A stretch of DNA of 64,000 bases from the NCBI GenBank assembly GCA_029101345.1, contig JAQXQU010000065.1:16439-80438 (forward strand), read 5' to 3'. The notes beneath the pieces were generated by a model that worked only from the letters and a program-made list of their open reading frames with translations, searched no databases and was not told the DNA's origin. This DNA comes from Erysipelotrichaceae bacterium. Lineage in GTDB: Bacteria; Bacillota_I; Bacilli_A; Erysipelotrichales; Erysipelotrichaceae. Positions 28,510-37,408 of this stretch are shown here, one piece after another; positions within the stretch are counted from its first letter, which is position 1, and the number at the start of each line of letters is the position of its first letter. Both the position numbers and the translations under genes were made by a program.

Positions 28510-28583
28510 GCGGATGTAGTTCAATGGTAGAACTTCAGCCCTCCAAGCTGACTACGTGGGTTCGATTCCCATCATCCGCTCCA
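28510..28583 (+). tRNA. tRNA-Gly (UCC), CCA encoded, with C33
   Basis: GCGGATGTAGTTCAATGG...TCAGC-CCTCCAA-GCTGA...CATCCGCTCCA. Confidence 0.92.
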
Positions 28584-28591
28584 ATAGCTTA

Positions 28592-28615
28592 TTTCCTACG
28601 CTATGTAGGTTTTTT
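28592..28615 (+). terminator. Rho-independent terminator of tRNA cluster
   Basis: CCTACgctatGTAGGTTTTTTT. Confidence 0.75.
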
Positions 28616-28635
28616 TAATTGAGGAAAGGATCATT

Positions 28636-29202
28636 ATGAATATTGCCGTCTATTGTTCATCATCGGAAAAGCTTGATGAGAAATATTATGAACTGGCCAG
28701 AAATTTCGGTAATCTAATGGCTAATAGAGGTCATAATCTCATCTATGGAGGAACTAACAAGGGGATCATGGGTGAAGTAGCCAAACAGCTTGCCGGCAAA
28801 GGGAAACTGATTGGTGTTGTGCCAGAAATCTTCAATCATGCTGATATGACCTTCAATGGCTGTGATGAAGTCATCCATACCGAAACCATGTCCCAGCGCA
28901 AAGCCAAAATGGAAGAACTAGCTGATGCCTTTGTCATTCTGCCAGGAGGGATTGGCACCTTTGATGAACTATTTGAAGCCTATTCATTAAAATCTCTAGG
29001 ACTTCTTGATAAGCCGATTGCCATTCTGAATGCCTATCATCTCTATGATCATCTTGAAGCATTGCTTGAAACAATAGCAGAAGAAAACTTCATGACGGAA
29101 GATAAAAAAGCAATGGTTTCCTTCTTTGCTGATAGCAATGAACTGCTTGCTTATCTTGAAAAAACTGCCAACTATGCAGTTTTTTGTATCATTGATTATT
29201 GA
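28636..29202 (+). CDS. LOG family protein (TIGR00730-type)
   Basis: LIYGGTNKGIMGEVA, MSQRKAKMEELADAFVILPGGIGTFDELFE. Confidence 0.92.
   Translation: MNIAVYCSSSEKLDEKYYELARNFGNLMANRGHNLIYGGTNKGIMGEVAKQLAGKGKLIGVVPEIFNHADMTFNGCDEVIHTETMSQRKAKMEELADAFVILPGGIGTFDELFEAYSLKSLGLLDKPIAILNAYHLYDHLEALLETIAEENFMTEDKKAMVSFFADSNELLAYLEKTANYAVFCIIDY
29160..29184 (+). terminator. Terminator overlapping 3' end of the LOG-family CDS
   Basis: AAAACTGCcaactatGCAGTTTTTTG within the last codons of the ORF. Confidence 0.65.
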
Positions 29203-29285
29203 TTTATAAAACACGGTCATCAATGTGTTCCTGTCAATCATCAAAACAGGCTTCAGCAGTATCGCTGTTTCCAGATGTCATTGGG

Positions 29286-29675
29286 TTATTCATTTTTTAC
29301 AATAATGAGGCTTCCCTTGGCATTTCTGCCACTAAGAAGAAATTCATAGGAACAATCGCGATTGATATTCACCACAAAGCCATCAGGCAGATAAATTTCA
29401 TTGTTGACATCACAAATGGTTTCACCATCTTCAGCCTTGATTATCAACTGCAGTTTGCCTTGATCACAGGCAAATGAGACCCGAAAGCTTTCACCGCTTT
29501 TGGCATCAATGCTGTGGCTTATCTCACCACTTAGCTCTTTAATATCAACAATAAAGGCATCAGGATTTCTGATGATGTTTCCAGTAAAACTGCTGCCTCC
29601 CATATTGATTGCCATTAATGCAGCAGCAATTGCCAAGATGATTCCAACAAGCAGATAGCCTCTTTTTCCTTTCAT
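29286..29675 (-). CDS. Hypothetical membrane-anchored protein
   Basis: MKGKRGYLLVGIILAIAAALMAINMGG... N-terminal TM; no family recognised. Confidence 0.6.
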   Translation of the reverse strand: MKGKRGYLLVGIILAIAAALMAINMGGSSFTGNIIRNPDAFIVDIKELSGEISHSIDAKSGESFRVSFACDQGKLQLIIKAEDGETICDVNNEIYLPDGFVVNINRDCSYEFLLSGRNAKGSLIIVKNE

Positions 29676-29679
29676 AACT

Positions 29680-29832
29680 TCAGTCCTTTCCAATATATGA
29701 ACCAATCACAAAACCCGCAAAGCTTAAGGCAAGCACAATGATGATCTGATTATTCAATGTACCAGGCCTTCCAAACCATAGCCCTTTTCCTTTGATGCTG
29801 GCATCAGAAAACAAATAGATCTTAAAAAGCAT
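29680..29832 (-). CDS. Small membrane protein (50 aa), not in supplied ORF track
   Basis: Minus strand ATG at 29832: MLFKIYLFSDASIKGKGLWFGRPGTLNNQIIIVLALSFAGFVIGSYIGKD*, ends 4 nt upstream of the next CDS. Confidence 0.5.
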   Translation of the reverse strand: MLFKIYLFSDASIKGKGLWFGRPGTLNNQIIIVLALSFAGFVIGSYIGKD

Positions 29833-29924
29833 GTCGTTCGGTAGTCAATTGTTTTATTATCATATTTCTATCATACTATTTTCAGACAATTGATTGTTCT
29901 CTCTATCCATAAGATAATTAAGGC

Positions 29925-31010
29925 ATGAAGAAAACTGTAATTATCCTGCTTCTGATCCTGTTATGCAGTTGCAAGGCCAAGGAAAGCATCATAAAAGAGC
30001 CACCCGTGGAGAATATGCCCTCTACCACAGAAGAAGTCATCATCAGTGATAGCGATGATGAAAAGAAAGAGGAGGATGCCAATGAAAAGATTGAAATCAT
30101 CATCAATCCTGACATCATAGAAGAACCTGTCGTTGATAATCAAACAGCAGAGGAGCCAGCAAGCAAATCCCCAGGCTTCAAGATCATCTATACTTCTGAT
30201 ATGCATGGCTTTCTTAATGGCAAGATCAGCTATGCCAATCTCAAGGCCTATAAGAAGATGATGATAGCTGAAGGCTATAAGACGCTGCTTATTGATAATG
30301 GCGATACAATCCACGGTACCAAGACCGCCAAATATAATAATGGCAGCGCTATTATCAACATCATGAACAAGACTGGCTATGACTATCTGGCCATCGGCAA
30401 TCACGATTATGCCTATGGCTATGATCGTCTGATGGAATTGAAAAATGAATGTGAATTCCAGATCCTTTCCGTCAATATAGTTGAACCAGAAGAAAACAAG
30501 CCAATCTTTGTGCCTTATGACATTATCGAAAGTGATGGCAGAAGAATTGCCATTATTGGCATTTCCTATACCAGTCTTGGCGATTATCGCTCAAAATACA
30601 AAAAAGACGGCAAATATCAGCTGGAAATCCTCAATAATGACAAGCTTTTTGAAGCCATTCAGACAATCATTGATGAAGTCAAAGATGAGGTTGATTGCAT
30701 TGTCGCCATGGGACATTGTTCAGGAACAGAAAATGACACCGATACAAAAGCCTATCAGATCATCAAGCATACTTCTGGCATTGATGTCTTTCTATCAGGC
30801 CATAGCCATCGTATTGTTGAAAACCGCATTATCAGGGATAAAGACGGCAATGAAGTCATCTTTTCAATACCTGGGGGTGAGGGAGAATGCTTTGGTGTTC
30901 TGACTATTGCCGATAATTGCATAACTACTGAAATCATCAGGGAATTTGAAGAAAAGGACGAAGAGATTCTCGACCTGCAGAACAGTCTGATTGAAGCAGT
31001 CAAGCAATAA
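29925..31010 (+). CDS. Lipoprotein metallophosphoesterase (5'-nucleotidase-like catalytic domain)
   Basis: Lipobox LLCSC; IIYTSDMHGF, DNGDTIHG, AIGNHDYAYG, AMGHCSG, LSGHSHR. Confidence 0.9.
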   Translation: MKKTVIILLLILLCSCKAKESIIKEPPVENMPSTTEEVIISDSDDEKKEEDANEKIEIIINPDIIEEPVVDNQTAEEPASKSPGFKIIYTSDMHGFLNGKISYANLKAYKKMMIAEGYKTLLIDNGDTIHGTKTAKYNNGSAIINIMNKTGYDYLAIGNHDYAYGYDRLMELKNECEFQILSVNIVEPEENKPIFVPYDIIESDGRRIAIIGISYTSLGDYRSKYKKDGKYQLEILNNDKLFEAIQTIIDEVKDEVDCIVAMGHCSGTENDTDTKAYQIIKHTSGIDVFLSGHSHRIVENRIIRDKDGNEVIFSIPGGEGECFGVLTIADNCITTEIIREFEEKDEEILDLQNSLIEAVKQ

Positions 31011-31821
31011 GGTTGATGATGATGCCGGCAATCACACTGATGCCATAAGTCAAAAGGAGAATGGATACATTTTCCTTTTTATCATCATTTTCCTTGAAGA
31101 GTACGACGATTGCCAAACCACTGGCGCTTAAAAGACCTGCCATAGCAGTGCCCAAATCAATTAATCCCCTTAAATAGATGGAAGTAATCATAATGGAAGC
31201 AGAACAGTTGGGAATAAGACCCACCAGAGCTGAAATGATTGGGCCAGCAATGATGTTCCTTACAATAATTGCCTCTAAGGTATCATCAGGTACAGCTTCC
31301 ATAATGACATTAAGGGCCATTGATACCATTAGCAGCAAAACAAAGGTCCTGATGGTATGGAAAAGAGCTTCCTTGAGAACATCCTTGTGTTCTTCGTGGC
31401 CTTTTTTCTCCATATGTACGGCCAGATTCCTTTTTCTCAATACCAGGTCAACAGCAAAACCAGCTATCAGGGCAGTGATAAATTTAATCAGAAGGATGGT
31501 GGCGATATCATTCAGCTTGGCTCCCCCGCTGATCATGACTACCAGCATTTCATCACTGGTTGAAAGATAAATGGCAATAATAGTGCCTAAGGTGATGACT
31601 CTTGTTGTATAGAGGCCGGTAGCCATAATGGAAAAGCCGCATTCCGGAAACAGTCCCAGCAGTGCACCGAACAATGGTCCAAATCTTCTAGAGACCGCCA
31701 AGACCTTTTCCGAATACTCCTCAAACTTATGTTCAAGCAGTTCGATAATCAGAAAAGCCACAAAGACAAAGGGCAATAGTTTCAAGGAATCGGCAAGCGT
31801 TTCAATTAAAACATTCAGCAT
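31000..31821 (-). CDS. Putative manganese transporter (ArsP_2-like membrane protein)
   Basis: Two repeated motifs GPLFGALLGLFPECGFSIMATGLY and GPIISALVGLIPNCSASIMITSIY. Confidence 0.7.
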   Translation of the reverse strand: MLNVLIETLADSLKLLPFVFVAFLIIELLEHKFEEYSEKVLAVSRRFGPLFGALLGLFPECGFSIMATGLYTTRVITLGTIIAIYLSTSDEMLVVMISGGAKLNDIATILLIKFITALIAGFAVDLVLRKRNLAVHMEKKGHEEHKDVLKEALFHTIRTFVLLLMVSMALNVIMEAVPDDTLEAIIVRNIIAGPIISALVGLIPNCSASIMITSIYLRGLIDLGTAMAGLLSASGLAIVVLFKENDDKKENVSILLLTYGISVIAGIIINLIA

Positions 31822-31858
31822 ATGTTTAAATTTAAAAAGGTATCAACGATACCTTTTA

Positions 31859-33508
31859 TTACATCCTTTCTGGTGCATCAACACCTAATAGTGTCAAGGC
31901 ATTCTTCAATGTTATGCGTGTAGCTTCTGCTAGAGCCAGTCTTTCATTGGTCAATTCCGGATTGCCTGGATCATTGATCTTGCAGGAAGCATAGAAGCTA
32001 TGGAAGTAGGTTGCCAGCTTCTGAATGTAGTTAGTAACCTTATTAGGAGATCTTGTCAAAGCACTATCAGCCACTACGCTTGGGAAGGACGCCAGATATT
32101 TTAACAGTTCCGTTTCCTTTTCATCTGTCAATAGATCATAGCTGTCCTTCAGGCTTAATTCCGCATTGGCCTGCCTTAATACTGAACAGATGCGGGCATA
32201 AGCATATTGAGCATAATAGACCGGATTATCATTGGTCTTCTGGCGAGCCAAAGACAAATCAAAGTCCATATGAGTATCCAAAGCACGGCAGAGGAAGAAG
32301 TATCTTGCACAATCAACGCCAATATCATCACAGAGTTCCCTGATTGTCACCGCATTGCCGGTACGCTTGGACATTTTGACTTCCTTGCCATCTTCAACAA
32401 GTCGGACCATCTGGATGATATCAACTTCCAAAGAATCCTTTGGGTAGCCCATAGCTTCAATGGCTGCCTTCATTCTTGGGATGTAGCCATGATGGTCAGC
32501 ACCCCAGAAATTGACAAGCTTCTGATAGCCTCTTTCAAATTTATAGACATGATTGGCAATATCTGGTGTGAGATAGGTATAGTAGCCATCAGACTTTCTT
32601 AAGACACGGTCCTTGTCATCACCATATTCAGTGGATTTGAACCAGATGGCATTGTCCTTTTCATAAGTCAAGCCCATATCAACCATGCGCTGCATAGCCT
32701 TGTCAACACGGCCTTCAGAGACAATCCACTTCTCGGAAATCCATGAATCAAATTCACAGCGATAATAGGAAAGATCGTTCTTTATGCGCTCTAGCAACAT
32801 GTCACGGCCTGTCTTCTTGAAGAATTCCAAGACCTCTGCTTCTGGCTGATTCAATAGTTCTGTACCTTTTTCTTCAAAAAGCTTCTGGGCAATATTCCTG
32901 ACATCAGCTCCATGATAGCCATCTTCCGGAAGCACAAAGTCCAAACCTGCTGCTTCACGATATCTGGCATAAAGGGATTCACCGAGGGCATCAATCTGGT
33001 GGCCAGCATCATTGACATAGTATTCCCTTAGGACATCATAGCCCGAAGCCTTCAATAGACGGCAAACGGAATCACCCCAAGCTGCACCCCTGGCATGCCC
33101 TAAATGAAGAGTGCCGGTTGGATTGGCTGAAACATATTCAACCAGGACCTTCAGACCATTTCCATCGTTGTTTTCACCAAAATGATCGCCCTGCTTGATA
33201 ACAGTGTTGATGACATCAGCCAATGATGACTTCTTCATCTTGAAATTGATAAAGCCAGGCCCTGCTATTTCAATGCTTTCAGCACTGGCTACCTTCATTT
33301 TCAGTTCTTCAACGATCTCAGCGGCAATAATCTGAGGATTTTTTTTCAATACCTTGGCCAGACGCATGGCTATATTAGTTGAATAATCACCGTTTCTTGT
33401 ATCCTTTGGCATTTCAACCATTACGAGATTGCCGCTATCGGCAAGATCATATTTTTCCTTTAGTGTTTCCTTGATCGCTTCAATGATTTCTGTTTCTATC
33501 TTATTCAT
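31859..33508 (-). CDS. argS: Arginyl-tRNA synthetase
   Basis: VEYVSANPTGTLHLGHARGAAWGDS, KMSKRTGNAVTI, C-terminal LLGVDAPERM. Confidence 0.97.
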   Translation of the reverse strand: MNKIETEIIEAIKETLKEKYDLADSGNLVMVEMPKDTRNGDYSTNIAMRLAKVLKKNPQIIAAEIVEELKMKVASAESIEIAGPGFINFKMKKSSLADVINTVIKQGDHFGENNDGNGLKVLVEYVSANPTGTLHLGHARGAAWGDSVCRLLKASGYDVLREYYVNDAGHQIDALGESLYARYREAAGLDFVLPEDGYHGADVRNIAQKLFEEKGTELLNQPEAEVLEFFKKTGRDMLLERIKNDLSYYRCEFDSWISEKWIVSEGRVDKAMQRMVDMGLTYEKDNAIWFKSTEYGDDKDRVLRKSDGYYTYLTPDIANHVYKFERGYQKLVNFWGADHHGYIPRMKAAIEAMGYPKDSLEVDIIQMVRLVEDGKEVKMSKRTGNAVTIRELCDDIGVDCARYFFLCRALDTHMDFDLSLARQKTNDNPVYYAQYAYARICSVLRQANAELSLKDSYDLLTDEKETELLKYLASFPSVVADSALTRSPNKVTNYIQKLATYFHSFYASCKINDPGNPELTNERLALAEATRITLKNALTLLGVDAPERM

Positions 33509-33602
33509 GTTTAACCTCTATTACTAAGATATTCTAGCATAATTTACAATTAATTATTGCTTTTTATCCCCTTAAGTGATAAATTAGATATGCTAAAGAG
33601 AT

Positions 33603-33679
33603 GTCCCGGTAGCTCAGCTGGATAGAGCACACGCCTTCTAAGCGTGCGGTCAAAGGTTCGAATCCTTTCCGGGACGCCA
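33603..33679 (+). tRNA. tRNA-Arg (UCU), CCA encoded
   Basis: GTCCCGG...CCTTCTAAG...CCGGGACGCCA. Confidence 0.95.
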
Positions 33680-33689
33680 TTTTTTATTT

Positions 33690-33714
33690 TCGGAGATCAT
33701 GGATCTCTTTTTTT
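33690..33714 (+). terminator. Rho-independent terminator of tRNA-Arg
   Basis: GAGATCATGGATCTCTTTTTTT. Confidence 0.75.
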
Positions 33715-33722
33715 AAATATAT

Positions 33723-33749
33723 AAAACAAGGATCACTGATCCTTGTTTT
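33723..33749. terminator. Terminator of zinc-ribbon gene (minus strand)
   Basis: AAAACAAGGATCACTGATCCTTGTTTT. Confidence 0.75.
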
Positions 33750-33751
33750 CA

Positions 33752-34699
33752 TTACTTGGAAATGCGAACCCAGATAGCAGGTCTGATGCCACAAGCATCT
33801 TCAACAGTATGGCTATTGTAGGCAATATCGCCACTGCTTTTGACAATCAGCACCTTTTGGTCATCACCATTCAAGGTTCTTAGAAAATATGGACAGGAGC
33901 CATTTTTGACTTCGGCACCATTATTGATGGCATTTTGTGAAGCATCAGCTAATCTCAGACTATTGTTTGATAGATAAAGTTCCACTTCTGATTCCGAAAG
34001 CAGGAAGGCACGATCAACAGTGCTCTCTTCATTGTTTCTTTCTGTATTGTTTACGACATTGATAATAGCCTGGATTTCTGCTTTATCAAATGATGAAAGG
34101 AATTCATTGTTAAGCCAACTGCGGATATTGCTATCAGCCCAGGTCTTGAAGACGGCATCAAATGGTCGATAATCAATGACTTCTGCACTTACTAGCAGCA
34201 TTTCCTTGCCTGTATTCTCGCAAACAAGCCAAGAAAGCTCTTTGCCTTCATATTCGCCAAAATTCAGCTTTGATCCAATATCCATTGATGATAGCTTAGT
34301 CATTGCAATATAAGGATGAGCACTGCATTCATCACATTCGACCACTTTCAGATTGCGGTCTTCACTAGCGACAAAGGCATTTTCCCCAATTTGGTAATAA
34401 GTCTTGCCTGAACCTTTGACAACACTGATGACATCAATGATTTCATCCTGATAGATATAGCCAACATGATCATAGCTATCATCAGCACCTGAGCGGACTT
34501 TGACTTTTTCTGCTCTTACTTCCAGATGATAATGGCCACTATCAGCCTTTCCTCTTAAAAAGAAGAACAATAAGCAAACAACAAGCACTGCCAGAATAAT
34601 TACTAACAGCCGGTAGCTTTTTTTATCAGGTCTTTTCCCACAATGTGGACAATATGCCACACCACTTTCAACTTCATTTCCGCAATTAATGCATTTCAT
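33752..34699 (-). CDS. Zinc-ribbon / DUF6273-like membrane protein with SH3-like segment
   Basis: MKCINCGNEVESGVAYCPHCGKRP, TM, VRAEKVKVRSGADDSYDHVGYI, C-terminal ACGIRPAIWVRI. Confidence 0.75.
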   Translation of the reverse strand: MKCINCGNEVESGVAYCPHCGKRPDKKSYRLLVIILAVLVVCLLFFFLRGKADSGHYHLEVRAEKVKVRSGADDSYDHVGYIYQDEIIDVISVVKGSGKTYYQIGENAFVASEDRNLKVVECDECSAHPYIAMTKLSSMDIGSKLNFGEYEGKELSWLVCENTGKEMLLVSAEVIDYRPFDAVFKTWADSNIRSWLNNEFLSSFDKAEIQAIINVVNNTERNNEESTVDRAFLLSESEVELYLSNNSLRLADASQNAINNGAEVKNGSCPYFLRTLNGDDQKVLIVKSSGDIAYNSHTVEDACGIRPAIWVRISK

Positions 34700-34782
34700 A
34701 TTTATCAATCTCCTTGAAGCATAACTGCTTTTTATTATTATAGACTAATGTCACCCAAAAAGAAAAAGGGACCATTTGTCCC

Positions 34783-34983
34783 TTAGTCAAGCAGCAGTTC
34801 ATATAATGGCGTCAGGAAGTATTCACCTGCCAGATACATATCAAAGATTTCCTCAATTGTCATTCTTTCAAGCTTGATTCTGGCTTCATCTCTGCTCATG
34901 CCGAGATAGCCAAATAGTATTCTTACTTCATCAGAGATCTTTTGGACCATTATTTCATTGCTTAAGATATCCTCTTTATTCAT
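34783..34983 (-). CDS. Hypothetical small protein
   Basis: MNKEDILSNEIMVQKISDEVRILFGYLGMSRDEARIKLERMTIEEIFDMYLAGEYFLTPLYELLLD; preceded by AGGAGG-like RBS. Confidence 0.55.
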   Translation of the reverse strand: MNKEDILSNEIMVQKISDEVRILFGYLGMSRDEARIKLERMTIEEIFDMYLAGEYFLTPLYELLLD

Positions 34984-35021
34984 AAGCTGCCTCCTTGTCT
35001 TCATGATAAGAGGACTATTGG

Positions 35022-35053
35022 CAATAACTGTCCAATTATTTGGACAGTTATTG
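35022..35053. repeat. Perfect 14-bp inverted repeat
   Basis: CAATAACTGTCCAA-TTAT-TTGGACAGTTATTG overlapping the stop codon of the Mbeg1-like gene. Confidence 0.85.
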
Positions 35054-36202
35054 TTTCTTCTTTATTTTTCTTCCTAAGTCATCAATCAGGTTCTGAGCCT
35101 TGCTTGGCACCTCTGATACAAGATTTGAAACCTTTTCATTGGAAATGGCCAAAAAGCATTTGAGCATTTCACCACTGATTTCCGAAAATGAATAGTCATC
35201 TTCAGCCATGATCTTCAGCAATCTGATTACAACCGGCAAGCCCTTTTCAAACATTTCTGAGACATTATGAATATCCGCCTGTTCAAAGGCCGCAAAGAGA
35301 TTATCGACAAATTGCTCCCTTTCCTTTGCTGTTGTCTTGGCCACAAAAAGCTCAAGTGCCTGCCTTGTGACTTCTGAGCTCTCGCTTCTTTTTTCAGCAT
35401 AGACGAGATCTTTTCCTTCAATCTGCCAGCTGGTTATGGAATGGGAATTGCCAATGCCAGCATCTGATTTGACAATTGAAGTATTGACATCTGCAAAGAA
35501 GATCATGCCAATCACACTGGAATCAGGCACAATCTTCAAATAGCGATCCTTGATATCCCTGAATTTTTCATCATCATAGAGCCAATTGGATAAGTCAGGT
35601 CCATCATTATTGATAACGGAAATAATCCTATCCTTGATGAAATTCTGGCAATTGCATGCAGCATAAAGAGCCAGATTGCCACCCTTGGAGTGACCTCCGA
35701 TGTGATATCTTCTAGTCAGTCTTGTCGTGCCATTAAGATATTTGACTGCCTCTATTTGCGATCTGATCAGCTGATAGCTCATTTGCAGATCTTCCTTCCA
35801 GCCAATCAGCGTATCATCAGTACCACAATAAGCTAAGAAGGTTTCCCGCTGATTGAGATCAATCTGAATAGCTCTGAATTGGACAGGATATTCATCATCG
35901 ATGATATTGACATAATGATGAAGCTTCAGATTGCCATAGCGCTTACTCTTTGCCATCTCCTTAAAGACAAAAGGCGCAAGAGCTATCATGGACTTTGATT
36001 CCCACAAATGCTTTTCATCATTTCTTTCAAAGTAGAGCTCAGCTGCTTCCTTGATGGTTATTGTTCTTCCATCATCACGGACAATGCCACTTAGATCAGT
36101 ATATACCAGCTCACTAAAGAGCAGATTATCGACAATATTGAAAGAATCCTGCTTGAAAGTCAGATCACCACGCCATTTAAGATAATCAAAGATATTCATC
36201 AA
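35048..36202 (-). CDS. Mbeg1-like (DUF2974) alpha/beta hydrolase
   Basis: MNIFDYLKWRGDLTFKQDSFNIVDNLLFSELVYTDLSG, YHIGGHSKGGNLALYAA. Confidence 0.88.
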   Translation of the reverse strand: MMNIFDYLKWRGDLTFKQDSFNIVDNLLFSELVYTDLSGIVRDDGRTITIKEAAELYFERNDEKHLWESKSMIALAPFVFKEMAKSKRYGNLKLHHYVNIIDDEYPVQFRAIQIDLNQRETFLAYCGTDDTLIGWKEDLQMSYQLIRSQIEAVKYLNGTTRLTRRYHIGGHSKGGNLALYAACNCQNFIKDRIISVINNDGPDLSNWLYDDEKFRDIKDRYLKIVPDSSVIGMIFFADVNTSIVKSDAGIGNSHSITSWQIEGKDLVYAEKRSESSEVTRQALELFVAKTTAKEREQFVDNLFAAFEQADIHNVSEMFEKGLPVVIRLLKIMAEDDYSFSEISGEMLKCFLAISNEKVSNLVSEVPSKAQNLIDDLGRKIKKKQ

Positions 36203-37035
36203 AGAAGATCCTCCAGAATCCTGATGGCAATAGCCAAAGTCCGATTATCAATATCAAGATCAGGATTGTATTCAACAAGGTCCAAGGAGGAAATGCTTTC
36301 CCTGTTTTCCTTCAACAGTTTTAATAACGATTCAAGCTCCTTGTCCTTTGGACCATGGCATTCAGGAACTGAAACACCTGGCGCACATTCGGGATCAAGG
36401 AAATCAAGATCAAAGGAAACGTGGAACTTTGGTCCTAAGACCGCTAATGCTTCTTTAAAACAGCAGTCAATGCCTTTATTGAAGATATCTTCACTAGTGA
36501 TGACCTTAACACCAGCTTCCTTGATATTTGCATATTCAGGCATATCAATGCTGCGAGCACCAAAGATGACCGTCTTTTTTGGATCAATGGTCTTTCCCTT
36601 GTGATAGGATCTTAGTTCTTCATTGCAATAGCCATCAACACAAGCGCATGGACAGCCATGCAGATTGCCAGTAATGGTTGTAGCAAGCGTATGGTAGTCA
36701 GTATGGGCATCAATCCAGATCAGGCCCAAGTCATCATGATAGTTGCTGGAAGAAAGAATGGAGGGAATAGCCAGGGAGTGATCGCCACCAATAAGAAATG
36801 GTTCATTGCCCTTTTCATATTCCTGATTAAAAAGGTCATAGAGTTCATGACTATAGGAAACAAGTTCCTTCAGATTCTTTCTTTTATCATCCTTGGCCAA
36901 TGACTTCCTGATGTCATTCTGTTGAAGAGTTCGGCTTTGATAAGCCTTGAAATATTCAGCGATTGCCTTAGGACCTCTTCTGGTGCCATTCTTCTGCAGT
37001 CCCAAGTCGCAACATGCAAGCATTAATGTTTTCAT
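36199..37035 (-). CDS. Arginase/agmatinase family hydrolase
   Basis: IGGDHSLAIPS, WIDAHTDYHT, SFDLDFLDPECAPGVSVPE. Confidence 0.88.
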   Translation of the reverse strand: MKTLMLACCDLGLQKNGTRRGPKAIAEYFKAYQSRTLQQNDIRKSLAKDDKRKNLKELVSYSHELYDLFNQEYEKGNEPFLIGGDHSLAIPSILSSSNYHDDLGLIWIDAHTDYHTLATTITGNLHGCPCACVDGYCNEELRSYHKGKTIDPKKTVIFGARSIDMPEYANIKEAGVKVITSEDIFNKGIDCCFKEALAVLGPKFHVSFDLDFLDPECAPGVSVPECHGPKDKELESLLKLLKENRESISSLDLVEYNPDLDIDNRTLAIAIRILEDLL

Positions 37036-37126
37036 ACTCTCATATTAGAACAGCTTGGCTTTTCAATCAATTGTTTCATTTCTTGTAACATGTAACAAAA
37101 ATTCTGTAACAATTTCAGAAACTTCC

Positions 37127-37155
37127 TTGACTAATAAGTTTTGTTTTACTAATAT
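37127..37155 (+). promoter_or_regulatory. Candidate promoter of T-box / ABC transporter operon
   Basis: TTGACT-17 nt-TAATAT. Confidence 0.8.
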
Positions 37156-37167
37156 TAACTTATATCG

Positions 37168-37392
37168 TTGAAGTGACAGAGTAACCCGATGGACTATCAA
37201 GAGAAGCTGTGGTTGGTGCAAACAGTCATAAGGAGTCGGGCGAATTCACCACTGAGTGAATGATCAGAAACCATTCCGTATTCCGCGTTAAGGAAGGCCA
37301 GCAATGGTCACAGAGGCTGCTATGGCAATGTAGCAGTGAACAAAGGTGGTATCACGATTTACGCTCGTCCTTTAGGGAACGGGCTTTTTTCT
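37168..37392 (+). ncRNA. T-box riboswitch, inferred tRNA-Phe specificity
   Basis: Stem I AGTAA...GAGAAGCTG...GGTGCAAACAGT...GAATTCACC, T-box AAAGGTGGTATCACG (37342-37356), terminator GCTCGTCC...GGGAACGGGCTTTTTT. Confidence 0.88.
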
Positions 37393-37408
37393 AGTAGGAG
37401 GAGTCTTT

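Noticed and set aside
32053-32602. Plus-strand ORFs inside argS
   Set aside because: argS is unambiguous; these are antisense artefacts.
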